Origin: Treponema sp.
Lineage (GTDB): Bacteria > Spirochaetota > Spirochaetia > Treponematales > Treponemataceae
NCBI GenBank assembly: GCA_024691105.1
Contig: JAILNY010000181.1
Span: 1-22,537 of the forward strand
Direction: 5' to 3'
DNA: 22,537 nt
The position numbers and the translations under genes were made by a program. Positions 15,088 to 21,284 of this stretch are shown here, one piece after another; positions within the stretch are counted from its first letter, which is position 1, and every line of letters starts with the position of its first letter. The notes below the pieces were generated by a model that was given only the letters and a program-made list of their open reading frames with translations, did no database searches and was not told the origin of the DNA.

Positions 15088-15807
15088 ATGACTAAAAAAG
15101 AAGTTGCAAAAATGATAGACCATACTTTGCTTGCAGCCTATGCTACAACAAAAGAAATTAAACAGCTTTGTAAAGAAGCAAAAAAGAACGGCTTTGCTTC
15201 TGTTTGTATAAATCCAAGTTATATTCCTCTTGCTTCTGAATTGCTAAAAGACACAGATGTAAAGGTTTGTACTGTAATCGGATTTCCGCTTGGCGCTGAT
15301 ACTAGTGAAACAAAGGCTTTTGCGGCAAGCGATGCTGTTGCAAAAGGCGCTGATGAAATTGATATGGTAATCAATGTCGGCGAAGCAAAGAACGGGCATT
15401 TTGATTATGTTGAAGCTGATATTAAAGCGGTTGTAGATGCTGTCCGAAAGACTGCAAAAAAGAGAAAGATTTCTGCAATTGTAAAAGTAATTCTTGAAAC
15501 CTGTTATCTTACAGATTCAGAAGTTGTTAAGGCATGTAATGCTTCTAAGAATGCAAGGGCAGATTTTGTTAAGACTTCTACTGGCTTTGGAACTCCAAAG
15601 GCGCTTGACGGATCTTCTTTGCCAAACGGTGCAAGCGTTCATCATGTTAAGCTTATGAAAAAGACTGTGGGCGACAAGCTCAAGGTAAAGGCTGCAGGTG
15701 GAATCCGTTCGGTAAGGACTGCGCTTGATTTAATAGAAGCCGGCGCCGACCGTCTTGGTACTTCAAGCGGAATTCTTATTATGCAAAAGTGGGACACTGA
15801 GTGCTAG
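15088..15807 (+). CDS. deoC: Deoxyribose-phosphate aldolase
   Basis: 239 aa class I aldolase of TIM-barrel fold. It splits 2-deoxyribose-5-phosphate into acetaldehyde and glyceraldehyde-3-phosphate in deoxynucleoside breakdown. The Schiff-base lysine is K162 in DFVKTSTGF. The second lysine is K201 in VKAAGG, and the acid residue is D92 in DEIDMVINVG. The start follows typical DeoC proteins (MTKKEVAKMIDHTLL). GAGG at 15078-15081 lies 6 nt ahead of the ATG at 15088. An alternative GTG start at 15070, preceded by AAGGA, would add six residues. No other nucleoside-catabolism gene is adjacent. It converges on the hydrolase gene across a GC-rich repeat. Confidence 0.97.
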   Translation: MTKKEVAKMIDHTLLAAYATTKEIKQLCKEAKKNGFASVCINPSYIPLASELLKDTDVKVCTVIGFPLGADTSETKAFAASDAVAKGADEIDMVINVGEAKNGHFDYVEADIKAVVDAVRKTAKKRKISAIVKVILETCYLTDSEVVKACNASKNARADFVKTSTGFGTPKALDGSSLPNGASVHHVKLMKKTVGDKLKVKAAGGIRSVRTALDLIEAGADRLGTSSGILIMQKWDTEC

Positions 15808-15823
15808 AGTGACAGCGGCCGCG

Positions 15824-15925
15824 TGAGGTCGCTTGCTATATGAGATCGTTTGCCGCGCGGTGTCGCGTGCTACATGAGGTCGTTTGCCGCGTGAGATCGT
15901 TTGCCGCGCGGTGTCGCGTGCTACT
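15824..15925. repeat. GC-rich 51-bp tandem repeat between deoC and the MBL gene
   Basis: Two tandem 51-bp units (15824-15874 and 15875-15925) agree at 45 of 51 positions by eye. The last 33 bp of each (15841-15873 and 15892-15924) are identical. Inside each unit a 17-bp motif, TGAGRTCGTTTGCCGCG, occurs twice, with a degenerate first copy, so there are four copies at 15824, 15841, 15875 and 15892. The last bases include the stop codon of the MBL gene. The base composition is far richer in GC than the flanking genes. Confidence 0.93.
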
Positions 15926-16925
15926 GCGTGGGGCTTTGGTCCTGTGCGAGGCGCCAGTACATCTTGTTCTTTTTAAATGTCCAGGTAATCCGCTCTGTTT
16001 TATACAGGTGTGTAATGTAAGAGCGGATTGTACTTCCGACAAGCATAAACTGCGAAAGCCTTATCGGAATTTCGTTCATATCCGCAACATATTTTAAGAT
16101 ATCTTCAAACGTTGCGCTTCCCTGTTTTAAACACTGAATAATACAATCTTCATTTTGAATGACGCTGAGCATGTTTAATTCGTGCAGCGTGCTTATATCT
16201 GTGTAAATTTCTCCATGGCTTGGAGCGTAAAAGTCAGCCTTTACCGATTTGATTTTATCAAGGCTTTCCTTAAATTGACCTACATCAAAAATAAACGGAA
16301 TCCAGTATTTAGAAAGCATTCCGCGTGTAAAAATTCCATCGGATGTAAAAAATACAGAAACCTTTGTCCCGTTGTGAACCTGCGTACAAAGGATGCCGAC
16401 CATCTCAAAATAATGTCCCGGAAGCGGAATGCACTGAAGGGTCGTGTCGTCTTGGAGCGTAAAACATTCGTCACTTGAAATTACCTGGTCGACCAGTGAT
16501 GGTTCTGCAAGGTAATAGCTTGACATGTATTCCGGGAGCGGACATCCGCCGTAAGCAATGGAGCTTTGGTTTTGCGGGCACTCGATGCTGGATTTTTCCA
16601 TTAGTGTTGAATACACTTTAGCCCCTGTCTGTCGCACAAGTTCTGCGTTGGCACCACAGTGGTCGGCGTGAGAATGAGTGTCAATTATCGCTTTAAGATT
16701 AAAGTCTTTTAGCTCGGCCTTGAGACTGTCTAAAAGTTTTTGAGCCATTGTTTTATCAGGACCGCTGTCTATAAGATAGACGTCTTTTGTTCCAGGCTTG
16801 TCTTTTGATGTGACTGCAATAATTCCTATATTTGTCGGACCATAAAAAAATCCGATGGAAGGAGAAAACCAGTTAATTCCGTTTGATGGCGGAGTATCAA
16901 AAGTGTAAACAGCGTTTTTATTCAT
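15921..16925 (-). CDS. Metallo-beta-lactamase-fold hydrolase
   Basis: 334 aa, no signal peptide. The MBL signature THSHADH (83-89) supplies H84, H86, D88 and H89. Further metal ligands are H171 (LPGHYFE), D196 (TSDG) and H237 (PSHGE), so a two-metal site is complete. The C-terminal 70 residues (about 262-330) look like a small winged-helix domain, similar in layout to the LACTB2/glyoxalase-II-like group. The substrate cannot be told; a thioesterase, phosphodiesterase or nuclease role is possible. The beta-lactamase name refers to the fold and does not imply drug resistance. The start overlaps the upstream gene by 8 bp (16918-16925), so translation is probably coupled. The last codons lie in the GC-rich repeat. 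Confidence 0.88.
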   Translation of the reverse strand: MNKNAVYTFDTPPSNGINWFSPSIGFFYGPTNIGIIAVTSKDKPGTKDVYLIDSGPDKTMAQKLLDSLKAELKDFNLKAIIDTHSHADHCGANAELVRQTGAKVYSTLMEKSSIECPQNQSSIAYGGCPLPEYMSSYYLAEPSLVDQVISSDECFTLQDDTTLQCIPLPGHYFEMVGILCTQVHNGTKVSVFFTSDGIFTRGMLSKYWIPFIFDVGQFKESLDKIKSVKADFYAPSHGEIYTDISTLHELNMLSVIQNEDCIIQCLKQGSATFEDILKYVADMNEIPIRLSQFMLVGSTIRSYITHLYKTERITWTFKKNKMYWRLAQDQSPTQ

Positions 16926-17193
16926 TTTCTGGGTTAGAGTTTTCCAGTTCTTTTAATTTTTTAGAAGCACGGCTTATAAGAATTGAGTCATAAACAAGAA
17001 TTCCGACGGCCCCTACAATAACAAGTCCAAGTATTAAAAGTATGTACCATGGCATTGTCAAATAATCTTTATCTTTAAAAATTGAATAAAGTACTATTAC
17101 AATGACTGCAGCACATAAAGTTCTGTTTGTGTCGTAGCCTTTTTTTGCTTTTGTAAGCTTGTCGTATTCTGCTTCGTATTCATCTTTTGTCAT
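16918..17193 (-). CDS. Small two-TM membrane protein, 91 aa
   Basis: Not recognised. It starts with a charged segment (MTKDEYEAEYDKLTKAKKGY), followed by two hydrophobic helices (about 27-38 and 48-68) joined by a short KDKDYL loop, and a charged tail. This fits an inner-membrane hairpin with both ends on the same side. The start at 17193 was chosen over an in-frame ATG at 17247, because the latter would nearly abut the divergent gene and puts an unrelated stretch in front. No ribosome site is present; a promoter ends 6 bp before the ATG. Its stop overlaps the start of the hydrolase gene, pairing the two functionally. No function is proposed. Confidence 0.75.
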   Translation of the reverse strand: MTKDEYEAEYDKLTKAKKGYDTNRTLCAAVIVIVLYSIFKDKDYLTMPWYILLILGLVIVGAVGILVYDSILISRASKKLKELENSNPENE

Positions 17194-17228
17194 ATAGTAA
17201 GAATAAACTATTGTATTGAATTTTTCAA
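17194..17228 (-). promoter_or_regulatory. Promoter of the 91-aa / MBL operon, predicted leaderless
   Basis: Minus strand: TTGAAA (17223-17228), a 17-bp spacer and TATTCT (17200-17205), then 6 bp to the ATG at 17193. The geometry is the same as at clpB and PBP1A. Its -35 region lies next to that of the divergent DUF4954 promoter (17216-17221), so the two polymerase sites overlap. Confidence 0.45.
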
Positions 17229-17244
17229 CATTACCTATTAATAT
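17216..17244 (+). promoter_or_regulatory. Promoter of the DUF4954 gene
   Basis: TTGAAT (17216-17221), a 17-bp spacer and TAATAT (17239-17244). The predicted start near 17251 leaves a 3-nt leader before the ATG at 17254, and no ribosome site is visible. It overlaps the divergent promoter of the 91-aa gene. Confidence 0.35.
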
Positions 17245-17253
17245 CAAATTTAT

Positions 17254-19413
17254 ATGGTAAATATTAAATTTGTGGAAACTGACAGACAGTCTGTAGTTTT
17301 TCCTGCCGGAATTGAAAATAAACGCAATCTTACAAAAGAAGAAATCGAAGTCATTGAAAAAAATGGAAGCACGACAGATACTGCTGACTGGAGCAATGTT
17401 TTAGTCAGCGATGCAGAAGGTGAGTTTGATCCGACACTTATTCATAATTCACATTTTTCCGGCTTTGTTGTTTTAGGAAGATTAAAAAAAGCTGTATTAA
17501 AATTCCACGACCTTGAACTTGTTACAGGAATCTATGACTCTCGTCTTTGCGATGTTGTAACCGGCGAAGATGTAGTTATCCAGAATGTCCGTTACTTAAA
17601 AAATTATAGAATCGGGAACCGTGTTATTTTATTTAACATTCAGGAAATGAGTTGTACCGATCACTCTAAATTTGGAAACGGCTGGTTAAAAGAAGGCGAG
17701 AGCGAAGATGTCCGCGTATGGATTGGTGTCGGAAACGAAAACGATAACCGCGCTGTCCTGCCGTTTGAATCGATGATTACTGCTGACGCCTATTTGTGGT
17801 CGCGCCGTCGTTCTGACAAAAAACTTATGACGCGCTTTATTGAACTGACAGAAGAAAAAAACACAAAGGAACATAATTCCTACGGCATTGTAGAAGACGA
17901 AGCGGTAATTAAAAATACAACTTTGTTAAAGGATGCAAAAATCGGAAAGTGCGCTTACATCAAGGGAGCGTTTAAACTGAAAAATATTACTGTGCTTTCA
18001 AGTGCTGAAGAAGAAAGTCAGATTGGAGAAGGTGTTGAACTTGTAAACGGAATTATGGGTTACGGAAGCCGAATCTTTTATCAGGCAGTTGCAGTCCGCT
18101 TTGTTATCGGAAGAAACTGTCAGCTAAAATACGGAGCGCGCCTTTTAAACTCAATTCTTGGCGATAACTCAACTGTTTCGTGCTGCGAGCTTTTAAATAA
18201 TCTTATTTTCCCGTTCCACGAACAGCATCATAATTCATCGTTCTTAATTGCCACAACCGTATTGGGACAGTCAAACATTGCAGCAGGCGCTACAATCGGA
18301 AGTAATCACAACTCAAGAAGTCCTGACGGCGAAATTATTGCAGGCCGCGGATTCTGGCCTGGACTTTGTTCAGACTTTAAACACAATTCTAAGTTTGCAT
18401 CTTTTGTTCTTGTTGCAAAAGGTTCATACCAGCATGAGCTTAATATTACATATCCGTTCTCGCTTGTTGCATTTAAGGCAGAGCAGGAACCTGTTCACAT
18501 AATTCCTGCGTACTGGTTTTTGTTTAACATGTTTGCAATTGCACGCAATAATTACAAGTTTAAAAAACGTGACAAGCGCGTTGTAAAAGTTCAGAATATA
18601 GAAACAGATCCTCTTGCACCGGACTCAATGCAGGAAGTTTTAACTGCCGTTGACAGAATTGTTTTTCTTACGCGCGAGTATTTTAAAAAGATTGGTGAAG
18701 AATCTGTAATGCGCGCGACAAGTGACGAAGAAGAATTGCAGGCTGCAAAGAATTACCTTCATCAGAATACAGAAGCGGATTTTACTTTGTTTGATGAGCA
18801 GTGTCAGAAAAAATATGGCGCTACAATCTTTAAGCCGGTTAAAGCCTATAAGGAATATAGAAAGATTTTAAAATATTTTGCAGCGCGTTCAATCGTTGAC
18901 TACTGCAAGGCAAACGGCTACGCAAAATTTTCGCGCGAGGTTTTGGAAAAGATTGAAAAAATCTCGCTCTTTACAGAATGGACAAATGTCGGCGGTCAGA
19001 TTATTCCGACGTTAAAGGTTGATCAGCTTTGCGATAAGATAAAGGCGCACGAAATTAATTCGTGGGAAGAAGTTCATGCTTATTATGAGTCGTGTCAGAA
19101 AAATTATGAACTTTATAAAATCCGATACGCGCTTTACATTCTTGAGCGGCTTTACAGTCGTCCGATTCTTGAATTTGATCACGAGATTTTTCAGGACATC
19201 GTTGATGATGTTACGATCGTTTCAACAGATATGTATCGTGATTCAATTCACTCGCGCCAGAAGGATTACACAGATCCGTTCCGTGCAATGACTTACGAAA
19301 GTCAGGAAGAGATGACAGCTGTTTTGGGCACTATAAATGACAACGAGTTTCTGCATATTCTCCGCGCCCAGACAGAGTCGTTTAATCTGGATCTGCGCGT
19401 AATATTGGGGTAG
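17254..19413 (+). CDS. DUF4954 family protein (left-handed beta-helix type)
   Basis: 719 aa. The N-terminus (LTKEEIEVIEKNGSTTDTADWSNV ... HNSHFSGFVVLG) and the segment NNLIFPFHEQHHNSSFLIAT, with GSNHNSRSPDGEIIAGRGFW and then PGLCSDFKHNSKFASF (about 315-385), match my memory of DUF4954 proteins from Bacteroidetes and Treponema. Residues about 75-390 carry loose hexapeptide-type repeats (IGRNCQLKYGARLLNSILGD and similar), as in nucleotidyl- and acyltransferases of the left-handed beta-helix fold. The C-terminal 300 residues are mainly helical. The function is unknown. A sugar or nucleotide transferase role is inferred from the fold alone, and no catalytic site can be named. The histidine-rich middle (HEQHHNSS) is a candidate active or metal site. 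It is transcribed alone, divergent from the 91-aa gene. Confidence 0.82.
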   Translation: MVNIKFVETDRQSVVFPAGIENKRNLTKEEIEVIEKNGSTTDTADWSNVLVSDAEGEFDPTLIHNSHFSGFVVLGRLKKAVLKFHDLELVTGIYDSRLCDVVTGEDVVIQNVRYLKNYRIGNRVILFNIQEMSCTDHSKFGNGWLKEGESEDVRVWIGVGNENDNRAVLPFESMITADAYLWSRRRSDKKLMTRFIELTEEKNTKEHNSYGIVEDEAVIKNTTLLKDAKIGKCAYIKGAFKLKNITVLSSAEEESQIGEGVELVNGIMGYGSRIFYQAVAVRFVIGRNCQLKYGARLLNSILGDNSTVSCCELLNNLIFPFHEQHHNSSFLIATTVLGQSNIAAGATIGSNHNSRSPDGEIIAGRGFWPGLCSDFKHNSKFASFVLVAKGSYQHELNITYPFSLVAFKAEQEPVHIIPAYWFLFNMFAIARNNYKFKKRDKRVVKVQNIETDPLAPDSMQEVLTAVDRIVFLTREYFKKIGEESVMRATSDEEELQAAKNYLHQNTEADFTLFDEQCQKKYGATIFKPVKAYKEYRKILKYFAARSIVDYCKANGYAKFSREVLEKIEKISLFTEWTNVGGQIIPTLKVDQLCDKIKAHEINSWEEVHAYYESCQKNYELYKIRYALYILERLYSRPILEFDHEIFQDIVDDVTIVSTDMYRDSIHSRQKDYTDPFRAMTYESQEEMTAVLGTINDNEFLHILRAQTESFNLDLRVILG

Positions 19414-19432
19414 TGCGTGATATTAGGATTGT

Positions 19433-19452
19433 TGACACAGGGATAGGTGTCA
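19433..19452. promoter_or_regulatory. Dyad TGACAC-N8-GTGTCA
   Basis: Perfect 6-bp inverted repeat (19433-19438 and 19447-19452) between the DUF4954 stop and the -35 of the helicase promoter. There is no T-run after it, so an operator is as likely as a weak terminator. Confidence 0.4.
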
Positions 19453-19454
19453 CC

Positions 19455-19483
19455 TTGTAAAAACCCTTGAAAATTGCTATACT
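19455..19483 (+). promoter_or_regulatory. Promoter of the DEAD-box helicase gene
   Basis: TTGTAA (19455-19460), a 17-bp spacer and TATACT (19478-19483, 5 of 6 to consensus). The predicted start is near 19490, about 131 nt ahead of the ATG at 19621. Confidence 0.6.
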
Positions 19484-19489
19484 CATTTG

Positions 19490-19620
19490 AAATTAATGGA
19501 AAAGTCTGCACTTTTTTGCAGTTTCGTTTTCACTTTGCGCTTTTTTTAGCGTGCTGAATTTATAAAGGGCCTTTGATAAATTCAGTTTAAAATGACATTT
19601 TTATAAGAAAAGGTATATAT
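19490..19620 (+). promoter_or_regulatory. Structured 5' leader of the DEAD-box helicase mRNA
   Basis: The leader of about 131 nt holds a small hairpin, CTGCA/TGCAG (19506-19521), followed by a T-rich run. It also holds a long hairpin, CTGAATTTAT/ATAAATTCAG (19554-19563 and 19576-19585, perfect 10 bp), with an inner AAAG/CTTT stem, followed by TTTAAAA. The ribosome site AAAAGG (19608-19613) lies beyond it. Long structured leaders are common on cold-induced RNA helicase genes; regulation here is inference. Confidence 0.5.
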
Positions 19621-21255
19621 ATGGAATTTAGAGAATTTAATCTGGATTCGAGCTTGATGGAAGGAATCCAGAATGCCGGTTATGTAAACTGTACACCGGT
19701 TCAGGAGCAGGTAATTGCTGCCGCAAGTGATGGAAGTGATTTGTATGTTCAGTCACAGACTGGAACAGGAAAAACAGCAGCATATCTTATTGCTGTTATG
19801 CAGGAACTTTTGACAAAGCCTGAGTTGAAGGGAAAAAAAGTTTTAGTTTTAGTTCCGACTCGCGAACTTGCTGTTCAGGTAGAAATTGAGTGTAAGACTC
19901 TCTCTGAAAAGACAGGTCTTAAGCCGTTCAGTTTTTACGGCGGCGTAGGTTACGAAAAACAGGTTAAGGCAATTGAAAACGGTGTTGATATTCTTCTTGC
20001 AACTCCGGGCCGTATCATTGACCTTCAGGAGCAGAAAAAACTTGATTTATCAAATGTAGGTTTTGCAATCATTGACGAAGCTGACCGTATGTTTGATATG
20101 GGATTTTATCCTGATTTGCGTATCATCTTAAAGCATCTTCCTGCAGCTGAGCAGAGACAGACAATGCTTTTTTCTGCAACGCTCAATACTTACGTAAAGA
20201 ATCTTGCGTGGGAATACACCCGCGATGCAAAAGAAATTACTATCGAAGCAGAAAATATCACAGTTGACGAAATCGATCAGGAACTTATTCACGTATCAAG
20301 CGATGAAAAGACAAAGCTTTTGATTGGAATTTTAAATCGTGAAAAACCTGAAAGCACAATCATTTTCTGTAATACAAAGAAGGGCTGCGAAATTATCGGA
20401 AAGCGCCTTGGTATGAACGGATTTTCTTGTGAGTACATCATCGGTGATATGCAGCAGTCGCGCCGCTTAAAGGTGCTCAATGATTTTAAGGCTGGCAAAG
20501 TGTCTATTCTGGTTGCAACTGATGTCGCAGCCCGTGGTATTGACGTAAATGATCTTTCAATGGTTGTAAACTACGACCTTCCTAACGAGCCGGAAAATTA
20601 CGTTCACCGCATCGGTCGAACTGCTCGTGCCGGAAAATCTGGAAAGGCTTACACATTCTGTTCAGAAAAAGATGTTTACGATTTAATGCCGATTGAACGC
20701 TATATCGGAAAATCGATTCCTTCTCGTGTATGTAATTCTGAGATGATTGGTGAAGATAAGAGCGAAGGAATTTATATCAAGCTTGATTCTTACGACGATG
20801 ATGACAACTTTGAAAGACGCGGACGTGACTCTAAAAGAGGCGGCGGTCGTTCTGGGCGTGATTCAGGTCGCGGTGGACGCTTTGATAAAGATTCGCGCCA
20901 TGGACGCAAAGATGGCTTTAAGTCTAATAAGGCAGAAGGCTACAAGAAAGGCAAGGGTGAATATAATAAAGAACGCGAAGATCTTTCTAACCTTAGCTTT
21001 GAAGAGCGCATGGAAGTATACAAGAAAAAGTATGCTAACAAAAAGTCTGGAGAAAATAAAAAACGATTTGATGATAAAAAATCAAAGGGAAAATTTGACA
21101 GGAAAAATTCAAACTATAAAAACGACAAAAATTATAATGCAAAGAAAAATAACAAGGTTCCTTCGGGCAAAAAAGTTTACGACTCTGACAAGAAGGGCGT
21201 AAAGAAGCAGGGACTCTTTGCAAAGATTAAGGCGCTTTTTTCTAAAAAGAAATAA
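19621..21255 (+). CDS. DEAD-box ATP-dependent RNA helicase
   Basis: 544 aa. Unwinds RNA duplexes using ATP; family members act in ribosome assembly, mRNA decay and cold growth. Motifs in order: Q motif (F6 and TPVQ at 25-28), I SQTGTGKT (45-52), Ia PTRELA (79-84), GG (107-108), Ib TPGR (128-131), II DEAD (152-155), III SAT (185-187), IV IIFCNT (247-252), V ARGID (304-308) and VI HRIGRTARAG (329-338). All are intact. The tail (about 385-544) is low-complexity: an Arg/Gly-rich RGG-like part (398-425), then a Lys/Asn/Asp-rich part, ending in an amphipathic GLFAKIKALFSKKK. Such tails bind RNA and can drive condensation. It is of the RhlE/CsdA general type; the exact subfamily cannot be fixed by eye. 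The start is supported by AAAAGG. It lies 29 bp ahead of the ABC-F gene. Confidence 0.96.
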   Translation: MEFREFNLDSSLMEGIQNAGYVNCTPVQEQVIAAASDGSDLYVQSQTGTGKTAAYLIAVMQELLTKPELKGKKVLVLVPTRELAVQVEIECKTLSEKTGLKPFSFYGGVGYEKQVKAIENGVDILLATPGRIIDLQEQKKLDLSNVGFAIIDEADRMFDMGFYPDLRIILKHLPAAEQRQTMLFSATLNTYVKNLAWEYTRDAKEITIEAENITVDEIDQELIHVSSDEKTKLLIGILNREKPESTIIFCNTKKGCEIIGKRLGMNGFSCEYIIGDMQQSRRLKVLNDFKAGKVSILVATDVAARGIDVNDLSMVVNYDLPNEPENYVHRIGRTARAGKSGKAYTFCSEKDVYDLMPIERYIGKSIPSRVCNSEMIGEDKSEGIYIKLDSYDDDDNFERRGRDSKRGGGRSGRDSGRGGRFDKDSRHGRKDGFKSNKAEGYKKGKGEYNKEREDLSNLSFEERMEVYKKKYANKKSGENKKRFDDKKSKGKFDRKNSNYKNDKNYNAKKNNKVPSGKKVYDSDKKGVKKQGLFAKIKALFSKKK

Positions 21256-21284
21256 GACGTATTTTGAACGAGATGGAGAAATAG

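Noticed and set aside
15824..15925. CRISPR array
   Set aside because: The units are directly tandem with internal duplication, there are only two, no unique spacers exist and no cas gene is near.
15836..16097. Open frames on both strands over the GC-rich repeat
   Set aside because: They are produced by the 51-bp tandem repeat and by the antisense of the MBL gene; there is no ribosome site and no recognisable domain.
15921..16925. Antibiotic-resistance beta-lactamase
   Set aside because: There is no signal peptide, the length and added C-terminal winged-helix-like domain do not fit, and the fold is shared by many hydrolases.
17191..17247. Longer start for the 91-aa membrane protein at 17247
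   Set aside because: It would leave 6 bp to the divergent start, adds an unlikely leader peptide, and runs through the -10/-35 elements.
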